In this document: positions 33,668 through 43,007 of the stretch, one piece after another
Numbering within the stretch: position 1 is the first letter of the stretch
Layout: each line of letters begins with the position of its first letter
NCBI GenBank assembly: GCA_963786195.1
Contig: CAWAYH010000013.1
Location: 124,001-188,000, forward strand
Reading direction: 5' to 3'
Origin: CAWAYH01 sp963786195
GTDB taxonomy: Bacteria > Acidobacteriota > Vicinamibacteria > Vicinamibacterales > 2-12-FULL-66-21
DNA length: 64,000 nucleotides
Translations under genes and position numbers: made by a program
Notes under the pieces: model-generated
The model's input: only the letters and a program-made list of their open reading frames with translations
Databases searched by the model: none
What the model was told of the DNA's origin: nothing

Positions 33668-34318
33668 CTACCGCCGGCGAAGCAGCATTTCCCGGGTGTT
33701 GCTCTTCAGCAGGAACGAGTCGGAGACGACCAGGCCTTCGAACATCCGGATGATGTCGCGGTTCTGCAGCACGCGTTTGACGCCGCCGGCGCCCGCGTGA
33801 TTCCGGTGGCGGAAGCTGCCGTCGTCGACGATCTCGTATTTGGTGAATCCGGAGCGTTCGGGCCGCGCAGCGGTGCAGAACAACCCCAGAACCGCCCCGC
33901 CGGGCTTGACCATGCGGATGACCTGGCGAGCCAGTGCCTGCGACGCGCTCTTGTCGAGGAAATCGAAGACGTCCCAGCACAGGATGCCGTCGACAGTGCC
34001 GTCACCGTGGCGGAACCGGGTCTCGAACGCCTTGGGCAGCGTGTCGAGCGTTCCGGCCTTCGTTAGCCGGTCGATGTCACCGACGAGGTCTTCGATGAAG
34101 AGTTTGCAACCGAGCCGCTCGCCGAAATACTCGACGTTGGTACCGATGACCGGCCCGAAATCGAGCAGCACGAGAGATGGTCGGCCGGTGAGCGCCGAGA
34201 GAAACTTCGGGAACGCCTTGGAGCCAACGACAGGCTCGTCACCGCGCGCTGGGGCGTCGGCGTCGGTGCCTGCACGATCGGGGCGTTTCGTGCCCCACTT
34301 CAGGAGGTCTGAGAGCAT
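33668..34318 (-). CDS. Class I SAM-dependent methyltransferase-like protein
   Basis: The 216-residue sequence has LVLLDFGPVIGTNVEYFGERL as a degenerate SAM-binding strand-loop, DGILCWDVFDFLDK as the motif II acid region, and QVIRMVKPGGAVLGLFCT as post-motif. The glycine loop FGPVIG departs from the classical GxGxG, so activity is not certain. A basic, proline-poor N-terminal tail of about 30 residues precedes the fold. It lies 77 bases downstream of the bactofilin gene on the same strand. Confidence 0.7.
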   Translation of the reverse strand: MLSDLLKWGTKRPDRAGTDADAPARGDEPVVGSKAFPKFLSALTGRPSLVLLDFGPVIGTNVEYFGERLGCKLFIEDLVGDIDRLTKAGTLDTLPKAFETRFRHGDGTVDGILCWDVFDFLDKSASQALARQVIRMVKPGGAVLGLFCTAARPERSGFTKYEIVDDGSFRHRNHAGAGGVKRVLQNRDIIRMFEGLVVSDSFLLKSNTREMLLRRR

Positions 34319-34395
34319 CGCGCCGGAATCCAGCTATAGACACGTCGACCACACCGGGACACCGTGACGGGTCCCGGCATGGTCTCTTATCGGGC

Positions 34396-34977
34396 TTACC
34401 GGGACAGGCCCGCAGGGGTGCCAGACGACGGCGCTGGCTGGCTGGCCGCAGACGGACGCGCGTCCTTCTGCTCGGCCTTCGGTTCGCCAGCGGTCTTCTG
34501 CTCGGTCGCCTTGCCGCCCGTTTTCTGCATGTCGATGCTGCCGCGGAAGTGGGCGCCTTCGGCGATCGCGACCCGCGGAGCGGCGATGTCGCCGTCCACG
34601 GAGCCGTTGTCGCGGATGTCGACCTTCTCGCTGGCGGTCACATTGCCCGTGACCTCCCCGAGGATCACCACCGACTTGGCAAACACCTGGGCCTTGATCT
34701 TGCCGTTCGGGCCAATGGTCAGGACGTTCTGCCGCAGCTCGATCTTGCCGTCGACCTGCCCCTCGATCGTCAGGTCCTCGCTGCCGCTGAGCTCCCCCTT
34801 GATCACGACAGATTTTCCAATGTTCACAGCTGTTCTCTCCAATCCACGCTGGGGTTCACTGGAGGCACTGAACGTCCGCGCCGTTTCAGCAGCCGGCGGC
34901 GTGCCGCTCGAGGATGCCGGCGCCGGTCCGGATCCGGCCGGGCCTGTCGGCTTCACCGCTTCATCCCGTTTCCACAT
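34396..34977 (-). CDS. Bactofilin (polymer-forming cytoskeletal protein)
   Basis: Residues about 50-150 form the repetitive beta-helix: NIGKSVVIKGELSGSEDL, IEGQVDGKIEL, NGKIKAQVFAKSVVILGEV and IRDNGSVDGDIAAPRVAI, with valine/isoleucine every second residue. Disordered Pro/Ser/Ala-rich tails flank it, as is usual. Bactofilins polymerise without nucleotide and organise cell shape or envelope enzymes. I chose ATG 34977 because a GGAGAGA ribosome site precedes it; the open frame extends further but reads as non-coding. Divergent from the cysteine desulfurase gene. Confidence 0.93.
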   Translation of the reverse strand: MWKRDEAVKPTGPAGSGPAPASSSGTPPAAETARTFSASSEPQRGLERTAVNIGKSVVIKGELSGSEDLTIEGQVDGKIELRQNVLTIGPNGKIKAQVFAKSVVILGEVTGNVTASEKVDIRDNGSVDGDIAAPRVAIAEGAHFRGSIDMQKTGGKATEQKTAGEPKAEQKDARPSAASQPAPSSGTPAGLSR

Positions 34978-35171
34978 GGGTTCTCTCCAACTGTCCGAAG
35001 ACAATGACCTCGCAGGGTGCGGTTTTCCGGGTCGCCCGAACCTATCGGCCACAGGCGCCCGCAACTGTCGCTGGGGGCAGCAGGTCCGGCCAGTATACGA
35101 GAGCAGCTGGGCTCTGTCTAGTCCTTTTATTGCTGAGACTTAGAGCCGAATGCTAAGATGGTGTGCTGGTC

Positions 35172-36336
35172 ATGCGCGTTTACTTCGACCATAACGCGAC
35201 CACGCCGGTCGACCCGGCGGTCATCGAGGTGATGACCCGAGTGCTCCGCGAGGAGTTCGGGAACGCCTCGAGCGTGCACCATTTCGGGCAGCGCGCCAAG
35301 GGTGTCCTGGACGAGGCACGGACCGAGGTGGCGGACCTGATCAAGGCCGAGCCGTCGGAGGTCGTGTTCACGGGCGGCGGGACCGAAGCCGACAACTTCG
35401 CGATTCGCGGGGTCGCCGAGGCGCTCGAGGTCACCGGCCGGCGTCATCTGATCGCGAGCGCCATCGAGCACGAGGCGGTACTCAATACCCTGAAGGCACT
35501 CGCGCGCCGGGGATGGACGACCACGCTCCTGCCGGCCGGCGCCAGCGGCATCATCGAGCCGTCGGCGCTGGAAGCGGCCATGACCGACAAGACGGCGATC
35601 GTGTCGGTGATGCACGCCAACAACGAGATCGGCACGGTGCAGCCGGTTGCCGCGCTCGCAGGCATCGCGCACGCCCGAGGCGCGATCTTTCACACCGATG
35701 CCGTGCAGTCGGTCGCGAAAATTCCTGTGGACGTCCGCGCGCTCGGCGCCGATCTGCTGTCGCTCTCCGCACACAAGTTCAACGGCCCGAAGGGCGTGGG
35801 CGCGCTGTGGATCAAGCGGGGCACGCGGATCACGGCCATCCTGACGGGCGGCAAGCACGAGCGCAATCGTCGCGCCGGCACCGAGAACGTTGCGGCCATC
35901 GCCGGGCTCGGTCGCGCGGCCAGCCTCGCAGCGGGCAAGATGTCGACCGAGGGGCCGCGCCTGACGGCCCTGCGAAATCGCCTCGAGGACGGCGTGCTCG
36001 CCCGGGTTCCCGTACACCGCGATCAACGGCGCGCGCGAGCCGCGCGTGCCCAACACGACGAACATCAGCTTCGAGGGCGTCGAGGCCGAGTCGCTGCTCA
36101 TCGCCCTGGATCTCGAGGGCATCGCGGTGTCGACCGGTTCGGCGTGCTCGTCCGGCACGCTCGAGCCGTCGCACGTCCTGCGGGCCATGGGCCTGACGTC
36201 CCACCGGACGCAGAATTCCATCCGGTTCAGCCTCGGCGCCGACAACACCGACGAGCAGGTGGACTACCTGCTGGAGCAACTCCCCCGGCTCGTCGAAAAG
36301 CTCCGGACCCTGTCACGGGTCCCCACGGCACGGTGA
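35172..36336 (+). CDS. Cysteine desulfurase, NifS/IscS type (one frameshift)
   Basis: A PLP enzyme that removes sulfur from cysteine for Fe-S clusters and tRNA thiolation. It begins MRVYFDHNATTPVD, has HANNEIGTVQP, the PLP lysine in SAHKFNGPKG (Lys202), and the catalytic cysteine in STGSACSSGTLEPSHVL. The frame breaks near 36005 and continues as YTAINGAREPRVPNTTNISF. ATG 35172 gives the family N-terminus. The TGA overlaps the mnmA ATG, so sulfur donor and tRNA thiolase are made together. Confidence 0.95.
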
Positions 36337-37397
36337 TGCGCGTCGTTGTCGCCATGTCGGGCGGCGTCGATTCCTCCGTCGCTGCCGCGCTGCTCGCGCG
36401 TGCGGGTCACGAGGTCATCGGCTTCTCCATGCAGCTGTACGATCAGCAGGAGGGCCACGTCCGCTTCGGCTCGTGCTGCACGATCGACGATCTGCACGAC
36501 GCGCGGCGCGTCGCTGCGCGGATCGGCATTCCCCACTACATCGTCAATTTCGAGCAGCAGTTCGCGGATCACGTGATCTCGGATTTCGTGCGCGAGTACG
36601 CCGCCGGGCGGACGCCGATCCCGTGCGTGCACTGCAACGGGGACCTGAAGTTCGCGACGCTCGTCGAGCGGGCCGGAGCGCTTGGAGCCGAGTTCGTCGC
36701 GACCGGACACTACGCTCGCGTCGAGCGCGACGACGTCACAGGGACCTGCGTGTTGAAGCGGGGTGTCGACGCTGCGAAGGATCAGTCGTACTTCCTCTTC
36801 ACCCTGACGCAGGCGCAGCTGGCGCACGCGATGTTCCCCGTCGGGGCGCTCGACAAGGCGACCGTGCGCGATCACGCGCGGGAGCTCGGGCTGCCCGTGG
36901 CCGCCAAGCCCGACAGCCACGAGATCTGCTTCGTCGCCGACGGCGACCACGCCGCATTCCTCGATCGTCACGGCGCGGAGGCGGCGGCCGGCACGATCCG
37001 CAACACCGACGGACACGTCGTCGGGCGCCACGACGGTGTGCACCACTTCACGGTCGGCCAGCGCAAGGGTCTCGGGCTCTCCTCCCCCGTCCGTTTGTAC
37101 GTCGTCGGTCTCGATGCCGAGTCGCGGACGGTCACCGTCGGGCCCCGCGAGGCTCTCGAGCGGACGTCGCTCACCGCTTCGGGCGTGAACTGGATTTCAG
37201 GGAGTGCGCCTCCGGCTGGAACGCGCCTGACCGCGCAGATCCGCCACCGTCACCCCGAGGCGCCTGCCACGCTCGTTCCGCGCGCGGGCGCAACGGTGGA
37301 CGTGACGTTCGACGCTCCGCAGCACGCGGTCGCGCCGGGCCAGGCGGTCGTCTTCTACGATGGAGACCAGGTGGTCGGAGGCGGGTGGATCGACTGA
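36336..37397 (+). CDS. mnmA: tRNA-specific 2-thiouridylase MnmA
   Basis: MnmA adds sulfur to U34 of Lys, Glu and Gln tRNAs. The PP-loop SGGVDSS is at residues 8-14, the first catalytic cysteine is in PCVHCN (Cys98/Cys101), the second in HEICFVADGD, and the C-terminal barrel contains HHFTVGQRKGLG. At 353 aa the length is normal. The start overlaps the cysteine desulfurase stop (TGATG). The window also carries the tRNA-Lys(UUU) that is one of its substrates. Confidence 0.97.
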   Translation: MRVVVAMSGGVDSSVAAALLARAGHEVIGFSMQLYDQQEGHVRFGSCCTIDDLHDARRVAARIGIPHYIVNFEQQFADHVISDFVREYAAGRTPIPCVHCNGDLKFATLVERAGALGAEFVATGHYARVERDDVTGTCVLKRGVDAAKDQSYFLFTLTQAQLAHAMFPVGALDKATVRDHARELGLPVAAKPDSHEICFVADGDHAAFLDRHGAEAAAGTIRNTDGHVVGRHDGVHHFTVGQRKGLGLSSPVRLYVVGLDAESRTVTVGPREALERTSLTASGVNWISGSAPPAGTRLTAQIRHRHPEAPATLVPRAGATVDVTFDAPQHAVAPGQAVVFYDGDQVVGGGWID

Positions 37398-37412
37398 CGG
37401 AGCGAACCCCGG

Positions 37413-38369
37413 CTACGCCGTAACCCGGGTTTCGCCGAGATGCTGCGGTAAGCCTTCCAGAAACTTCTCGGCATCGATGGCCGCCATGCAGCCGGATCCC
37501 GCGGCCGTCACGGCCTGCCGGTAGATGTGATCCTGCACGTCGCCGCACGCGAACGTCCCCGGCACGCTCGTCCGCGTTCCGTCGTGCGTGACGATGTAGC
37601 CGTTGGCGTCCATGTCGAGCTGGCCCTTGAACAGGCTCGTGTTCGGCGTGTGGCCGATCGCCACGAAGATCCCGTCGACGATCAGCTCCTTGCGCTCTCC
37701 CGTCTTGTTGTTGCGGAGCACCATCGCCCTCACATGACGCTCGGCCGGATTCAGGACGTCTTCGACTTCCGTGTTCCACTCGAACGAGATCTTCGGATTC
37801 GCGAAGGCCTTGTCCTGCATGATCTTCGACGCGCGCAGCGTGTCGCGGCGATGCACGACGGTGACGTGCGAGGCGAACCGGGTGAGGAAGATGGCCTCTT
37901 CCATCGCGGAATCCCCGCCGCCCACGACGGCGATCGGCTTGCCGCGGAAGAAGTAGCCGTCGCACGTGGCGCACGTGGAGACGCCGTGGCCCATCAGCGC
38001 GCGTTCTGACGGCAGCCCGAGCAGCCGCGCGGATGCGCCGGTGGCAATGATGAGCGCCCGGCTCTGATACTCCGCGTCAGCGGTCGAGACGTGGAACGGA
38101 TGGTGGCCCAGGCCCACGCTGATCACGTTGCCGCTGATGATCTCGGCACCGAAACGCTCCGCCTGGGTCCGCATCTCGGCCATCAGATCGGGCCCCATGA
38201 TGCCGTCCCGGAACCCCGGCCAGTTCTCGACGAGCGTCGTCAGCATCAGCTGGCCGCCGGCCTCGAGCCCCTCGATGACGAGCGGCTTCAGGTTCGCGCG
38301 CGCCGTGTACAGCGCCGCGGTCAGCCCCGCCGGGCCGGAGCCGATGATGATGACGCTTTGCTGAATCAT
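37413..38369 (-). CDS. trxB: Thioredoxin reductase
   Basis: An FAD/NADPH disulfide reductase of 318 aa. The FAD motif GSGPAGLTAALYTARA is at the N-terminus, the redox pair is CATC (Cys133, Cys136) followed by DGYFF, the NADPH motif is VVGGGDSAMEEA, and FACGDVQDHIYRQ binds FAD near the end. The frame is intact. It lies downstream of trxA on the same strand across the AT-rich inverted-repeat spacer. Confidence 0.97.
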   Translation of the reverse strand: MIQQSVIIIGSGPAGLTAALYTARANLKPLVIEGLEAGGQLMLTTLVENWPGFRDGIMGPDLMAEMRTQAERFGAEIISGNVISVGLGHHPFHVSTADAEYQSRALIIATGASARLLGLPSERALMGHGVSTCATCDGYFFRGKPIAVVGGGDSAMEEAIFLTRFASHVTVVHRRDTLRASKIMQDKAFANPKISFEWNTEVEDVLNPAERHVRAMVLRNNKTGERKELIVDGIFVAIGHTPNTSLFKGQLDMDANGYIVTHDGTRTSVPGTFACGDVQDHIYRQAVTAAGSGCMAAIDAEKFLEGLPQHLGETRVTA

Positions 38370-38390
38370 GTAACTAAGAATGCTGAATTG

Positions 38391-38541
38391 TGACTTCTGA
38401 ATTGAACTTCGAGTATTTGAAGTTTGAAGATAATTCTGAATTGGGCAAGGGGCAACGATGAAAGATCTCTTCGTCCTTCACCATTGCTTCACTCTAAATT
38501 ATCTTCAAGGTTCAAGTATTCGAAGTTCAATTCAGAAGTCA
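38391..38541. repeat. Long AT-rich inverted repeat built from heptamers in the trxA-trxB spacer
   Basis: The left arm 38391-38435 and the right arm 38497-38541 are reverse complements at 41 of 45 positions, with a 61-base loop. Both arms show 7-base periodicity (units such as TTTGAAG, TTTGAAG and CTTCAAG, GTTCAAG), and a 14-base direct repeat (TTCAGAAGTCAA) continues past the right arm. The composition is strikingly AT-rich for this genome. Confidence 0.9.
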
Positions 38542-38563
38542 ACATTCAGAAGTCAAAGTTGGA

Positions 38564-38893
38564 TCAGACGTGTTTATCGATAAGCTTTTTGAGCGCGATT
38601 TTGTCGGCGAGCCCGACGACCTGTTCCACGATTTCGCCGCCCTTGAAGAGCATCAGCGTCGGAATCCCACGGATGGCGAAGCGTGACTGCGTGACCGGGT
38701 TGTCGTCCACGTTGAGCTTGCCCACCACAATCCGGCCGTCGTAGTCCGTGGCCAGTTCGTCGATGGTCGGGGCCAGGCGCCGGCACGGGCCGCACCACTC
38801 CGCCCAGAAGTCCACCAGCACGAGCTTTGGTGCCTTCATGACGGATTCCTCCCAATTCGTGTCGGTCAGGGTCTGTACCTTCTCTGATGCCAT
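38564..38893 (-). CDS. trxA: Thioredoxin
   Basis: A 109-residue thioredoxin with the active site WCGPC (Cys34, Cys37), the cis-proline loop GIPTLMLF and the usual VDFWAEW strand. It reduces protein disulfides and is recycled by the TrxB encoded 194 bases downstream. Its ATG overlaps the glgA stop (TGATG), so translation is coupled to glycogen synthase. Confidence 0.97.
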   Translation of the reverse strand: MASEKVQTLTDTNWEESVMKAPKLVLVDFWAEWCGPCRRLAPTIDELATDYDGRIVVGKLNVDDNPVTQSRFAIRGIPTLMLFKGGEIVEQVVGLADKIALKKLIDKHV

Positions 38894-40461
38894 CAGGGTG
38901 TCCTCGCTCTATACACTTTGACATACTCCCGGGCCGATACGTCCCAGGAGTGGTCCTCTCGCATGCCGTTTTGCTGCATCTGCCGCCAGCGGCCGGTGTC
39001 GCCGAACATCGACAGCGCGCGGCGAACCGTCTGGACGAGCGCCTCGGGCGTGTAGTCACGAAACTTGAAGCCGGTTCCTTGCGCGCGTCCTGCCCCGCTG
39101 TCCTCGACCGTATCGTCGAGGCCACCCGTGGCGCGCACGACCGGGACCGTTCCGTAGCGGAGACTGTACAACTGGTTGAGACCGCACGGCTCGAACCGTG
39201 AGGGCATCAGGAAGATGTCGGCGCCCGCCTCGATGAGGTGCGCCAACCGTTCATCGAACCCGATGGTCGCCGAGAGGCGGTCGGCGATCCGTGCCGCCAG
39301 CGCTCTCCAGAAGTCCTCGTGGCGACGCTCGCCGCTTCCGAGCATGACCCAGGTGGCGTCGAGGCTGAAGAGGCCGTCGGCCGCGGCGGCAATCAGGTCG
39401 AATCCCTTTTGATCGGTCAGGCGCGACACGAGACCGATCACCGGTCTCGACAGCGCCGCGTCATCCGCGGCGAGTCCCGCCGCCAAGAGCAACGCCCGCT
39501 TCGCGTCGCGTTTCCCGTCGAGGTTGTCGGCCGTGAACGACGCTTTCACGAACGGATCCGATTCCGGATTCCAGCGGGTCACGTCGATACCGTTCAGGAT
39601 TCCGACCAGGTCGCCGGCGCGCCGCGCGAGGATGCCCTCGAAGCCGAAGCCGAGCTCGGGCTGCAGGATCTCGCGCGCGTACCGCGGGCTGACCGTCGTG
39701 ATCGACTCGCTGAAATTGATGCCGCCCTTCAGGAAGCTGATGTTCCCCCAGAATTCCAGACCGTGGACGTCGAGCGCTTCACGCCCGAGTCCGATCGCCG
39801 GCAGCGTGGACGCGGGGAACACGCCCTGGAATGCCAGGTTGTGAATGGTGAACACCGCGGGCACGCCGCCGACGAACGGATCGGCGGACAGGTGCATCTT
39901 CTGATAGACGGGCACGAGGCCCGACTGCCAGTCGTGTGCGTGAATTACCGAAGGCCGGACGCCGCGGAGCCGCGGGTACTCGAGGGCAGCGCGGCTGAGC
40001 ACGGCAAAACGCAGCGGATTGTCGGGGTAGTCACCGTCCGCCGTGCCGTAAAGACCCTCCCGGTCGAACAGCTCGGGCACGTCGACGAGGGTGACGGTCA
40101 CACGGTCCGACATCCTGCATTCGTGAAACACGACATGCAGGGAGCGGTCGCCGAGCGTCAGCGTGCCGCTCAGACGTTCCGCGTCCGAGATGTGAACGCC
40201 TCGATATCGTGGAAGCACGACCGTGACGGTGTGCCCGAGACGTCCCAGGGCGTCGGGCAGCGCGGCGGACACTTCTGCCAGGCCTCCCGTCTTCGCGAAG
40301 GGATGCGCTTCGGGCGTCACCATCAGAATGGAAAGGGACTCGGGATCCGGCGTCGACTTTCGGCGTGCCGCGCTCGCGGTTCGAGTGGCTGGCTTCCGCG
40401 GCCTGGCCGCGGTCCTGGGTTTCGTGGGCGGCTGCGGTCCTGGTTTCTTCTGTGAGGCCAT
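38893..40461 (-). CDS. glgA: Glycogen/starch synthase (ADP-glucose)
   Basis: A GT5 enzyme that extends alpha-1,4-glucan from ADP-glucose. The donor-binding KTGGLAEVS is at residues 58-66, GLVSRLTDQKGFDL opens the second domain, and PSRFEPCGLNQLYSLRYGTVP carries the catalytic glutamates. The 522 aa include about 43 residues of Lys/Arg/Pro/Ala-rich N-terminal tail before the first strand, which glgA products usually lack; an internal start is possible but none with a ribosome site is obvious. Confidence 0.95.
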   Translation of the reverse strand: MASQKKPGPQPPTKPRTAARPRKPATRTASAARRKSTPDPESLSILMVTPEAHPFAKTGGLAEVSAALPDALGRLGHTVTVVLPRYRGVHISDAERLSGTLTLGDRSLHVVFHECRMSDRVTVTLVDVPELFDREGLYGTADGDYPDNPLRFAVLSRAALEYPRLRGVRPSVIHAHDWQSGLVPVYQKMHLSADPFVGGVPAVFTIHNLAFQGVFPASTLPAIGLGREALDVHGLEFWGNISFLKGGINFSESITTVSPRYAREILQPELGFGFEGILARRAGDLVGILNGIDVTRWNPESDPFVKASFTADNLDGKRDAKRALLLAAGLAADDAALSRPVIGLVSRLTDQKGFDLIAAAADGLFSLDATWVMLGSGERRHEDFWRALAARIADRLSATIGFDERLAHLIEAGADIFLMPSRFEPCGLNQLYSLRYGTVPVVRATGGLDDTVEDSGAGRAQGTGFKFRDYTPEALVQTVRRALSMFGDTGRWRQMQQNGMREDHSWDVSAREYVKVYRARTP

Positions 40462-40782
40462 CTATTGCCCGGAATGTCGCTCGTCCAAAACTCCTAGTGT
40501 AGCACGGCCGAGCTACGTCCCTTCCGAGGGGCTTCGCCCCTTCGGACTCCCCCACACACTCACTCGCGCGCCGCTTCGTGGTTCGACTATGCTCACCACG
40601 CCCTGAGCGAAGTCGAAGGGCGTCGGCGCGCTTCCGCCTACGCGACAGCTCCGGCGAGACCTCGCCGAAGCGCCTCCGGCGCGAAGGCGGGCCGGTCGCG
40701 TGGCTCGCTCGCCATGCTCGCTCGCACCGTGGAACGAGCGGCAGGTTTATGAGACAGCTTCTAGCTCTGCTAAACTCGCTGC
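40462..40782. other. 321-bp spacer holding repeat copy A
   Basis: Between the divergent glgA and fdhE genes. Apart from the repeat at 40521-40764 I see no gene; the short open frames here are translations of the repeat. Promoters for both flanking genes should lie at its ends. Confidence 0.8.
40521..40764 (+). repeat. Dispersed palindrome-rich repeat, copy A (full length)
   Basis: About 244 bases, starting with the hairpin CGAGGGGCTTCGCCCCTTCG and including CCCTGAGCGAAGTCGAAGGG and GAGACCTCGCCGAAGCG, ending AACGAGCGGCAGG then TTATGAGAC. Copy B lies inverted at 54311-54519 and a deleted copy C at 46421-46558. Confidence 0.92.
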
Positions 40783-41625
40783 GTGAGTGACCCGCAGCCG
40801 CGGGTGGCCCGCTCGGAATCCCGCGAAATCTCCGAGCTGCGCCACCTCAAGGCCGAGAATCCCGACCTGGCTCCCGCGATCGACCTGCAGATCGAGCTGC
40901 TTCAGCTTCAGCGTCGCGTTCAGGCGCGAGTGTCTCTTCCGTCCATCAAGCTCGACGCTGACTACCTGAACTCGCTGCTGACGGACGGTCCGATCCTTCA
41001 GTTCGATCATCTGCCCGTCGACTGGGGCGACATGCGTTTTCTGCTGCGCGCGACGGCCGCGGCGATGCGCAACCACGACGCGCTCGACGAAGCCGATTGC
41101 CGGCGCGCCGAGGAACTGTCACGCGACGCGGATCGGCTGAAGGACACGGTGCGGACGTGGTACGAGTCGGTGCGCCCGGGCGCTCCGCCGCTCGATGCCG
41201 ACGGCAGCGCGCTCGCGAACGTGCTGCTGCAGGCGATGCGGCCGTTCCTGACGCGCGCGGGAGACGCCGTCATGGCCCGAAGCGATCTCGCCGCGTGGAA
41301 ACGGGGCACGTGCCCGCTGTGCGGGGGTGAGCCGGACCTCTCGGTGATCACCGCTGCCGCGGACCGTCTGTTGATCTGCGGACGCTGCGCGGCGCGCTGG
41401 CGGTTCGAACAGCTCACGTGCCCGTACTGCCTCAACACCGACCGGAGCCGGATCACCTCTTTCGCGAGCCGCGACGGTCAGTACCGGATCTATGCCTGCG
41501 ACGTGTGCGAGCGCTACATCAAGGCGTTCGACGCCCGGCACGCCTCAAGGCCCGTCATGCCCGCGGTTGATTCAGTGGCGACGCTGCCGCTGGACGCGGC
41601 GGCGATTCAGAAGGGCTACAAGTAG
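40783..41625 (+). CDS. fdhE: Formate dehydrogenase accessory protein FdhE-like
   Basis: The C-terminal half has four CxxC pairs: Cys177/180 (CPLCGG), Cys199/202, Cys213/216 (CPYCLN) and Cys239/242 (CDVCERYIKAFD), the iron-binding rubredoxin-like pattern of FdhE; the helical N-terminal half is variable. FdhE is needed to mature formate dehydrogenase. No formate dehydrogenase gene is in the window. The start is a GTG (40783) directly after the repeat, so its promoter is inside or beyond that element. Confidence 0.85.
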   Translation: MSDPQPRVARSESREISELRHLKAENPDLAPAIDLQIELLQLQRRVQARVSLPSIKLDADYLNSLLTDGPILQFDHLPVDWGDMRFLLRATAAAMRNHDALDEADCRRAEELSRDADRLKDTVRTWYESVRPGAPPLDADGSALANVLLQAMRPFLTRAGDAVMARSDLAAWKRGTCPLCGGEPDLSVITAAADRLLICGRCAARWRFEQLTCPYCLNTDRSRITSFASRDGQYRIYACDVCERYIKAFDARHASRPVMPAVDSVATLPLDAAAIQKGYK

Positions 41626-42666
41626 CTATTCTTGGGGTTGCTGCTGCTGATCGCGCCGGAAGAGATCCGACGCCTTCTCCGACAGCCAGTTGAACAGGTG
41701 CCGCGTCTCCCAGAAGCGGCCGTTGTTCGACGAGGCGCCCAGCACGACGACCGCGACCTGATTGCCGGTCGGGAGCCGGAGCATCGTGGCCAGGCAGTAG
41801 CCCGCCTTCGTGATGAACCCGGTCTTGCCTCCCATCACGTCGACGTCGCCGCCCATGAGCAGGCGATTCGTGCTGTGGATATTGAACGTCCGGCGGCTGG
41901 TGGCGACCTTGTACTCGGCCGTCCGCATGATCGGCGCCATCCGCTGATCGGCGGCGGCAAACGAGATCAGGCGCGAAAGGTCGTACGCCGACGAGAGATT
42001 TTCGGGGTTGAGGCCGGAGGGATCCGCGAACGAGGTGCTTTCGAGCCCCAGCTCGATGGCTTTCTCGTTCATCCGCTCGACGAAGGCTGCGGTGCCGCCA
42101 TGCGACAGGCGCGCGAGGGCGCGCGCGGCGGCGTTGTCGGACGCGATGAGCGTCAGGTGCAGCAGGTTTTCGAGCGACACGCGCTCGTTGCGTCTCAGGT
42201 ACGTCGTCGAGGCGGCGTAGACGTCGCTGCGCTCCATCGTGACGACCTGCGACAAGTCCGGTTGATCCTCGAGGAACACCAGCGCCGTCATCACCTTGGT
42301 GATGCTCGCGATCGATCGACGGTCCTGCGCGTTTTCCTCCCAGAGGACCTGCCCCGTCTCGGGGTTGAAGATGATGGCCGCCGCCGCGCGGATGTCCGGC
42401 ACGAGCGCGCCGTTCGCGTCAGTCTTGAAGCGCGGCGTCATCGCCTCCTGGAGCGCGCGCATGCGAGCCTGCTCGCGCGAACGGGCCGCAGCGCGGGCGC
42501 GCGCCAGCCGCGCCTTGCGGGCGGTGGACGAGCTCGCCGAATACGTTGTCTTCTTCGCTGTAGTCTTCGATTGCGGGGCGCCCTGAGCCGAGGCCGGAAC
42601 GAACAGACCAAGACCGAGCAACAGTGTGCAAACGCAGGCCACGTTCATCGGGCGGATCAAACGCAC
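41626..42666 (-). CDS. D-alanyl-D-alanine carboxypeptidase (penicillin-binding protein, S11)
   Basis: A periplasmic enzyme that trims peptidoglycan pentapeptides. SITK (catalytic Ser121), the SDN triad in ASDNAA and KTG in MGGKTGF are all present. I prefer GTG 42666: a GGAGG precedes it and it gives a normal signal peptide (RLIRP, then hydrophobic VACVCTLLLGLGLFVPASAQG). A Lys/Arg/Ala-rich linker of about 50 residues separates the signal from the catalytic domain. No C-terminal amphipathic anchor is evident; the end is Gln-rich. Confidence 0.92.
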   Translation of the reverse strand: MRLIRPMNVACVCTLLLGLGLFVPASAQGAPQSKTTAKKTTYSASSSTARKARLARARAAARSREQARMRALQEAMTPRFKTDANGALVPDIRAAAAIIFNPETGQVLWEENAQDRRSIASITKVMTALVFLEDQPDLSQVVTMERSDVYAASTTYLRRNERVSLENLLHLTLIASDNAAARALARLSHGGTAAFVERMNEKAIELGLESTSFADPSGLNPENLSSAYDLSRLISFAAADQRMAPIMRTAEYKVATSRRTFNIHSTNRLLMGGDVDVMGGKTGFITKAGYCLATMLRLPTGNQVAVVVLGASSNNGRFWETRHLFNWLSEKASDLFRRDQQQQPQE

Positions 42667-43007
42667 GAACCCTCCGTCACGACGTCGGCTGGCTGGGAAC
42701 AACCGGACCGGGTGAGATTTTGAAGCAATTCGGAGTTTAACAGCAAACCCCATAACGTGCAACCACTTATGTAATCGACTCTACGGATTCCGTTCCAAAG
42801 CCGTCAGAACTGCCGCCTTCTGCCTGCTGAGGACGACCAGTTTTCAAATCGGGTGCCAGTTTTGTGAGTCAGCCACCGAGCCGCCCGGCTGCCGCAAGAA
42901 TCGCCGAAATCAGGCTGAAAAACTTGCTTCCGCGGCCCGTGTCCACGACACTCTTAGTCGAGCAGCGTGCGTCAGAATGGCTGCTGAATCTGATACTAGG
43001 GTCCAGA
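42667..43007. other. 341-bp divergent spacer, no gene recognised
   Basis: Lies between the carboxypeptidase and a membrane-protein gene. Base composition is lower in GC than coding DNA. An open frame extends from 42864 into the downstream gene but reads as non-coding. No repeat or clear promoter consensus was found. Confidence 0.5.

Noticed and set aside
34364..35143. A plus-strand gene opposite bactofilin
   Set aside because: No domain features; codon bias follows the antisense of bactofilin.
35163..37397. A 744-residue cysteine desulfurase-MnmA fusion
   Set aside because: The join is out-of-frame sequence between two complete domains; TGATG at 36334-36338 separates them.
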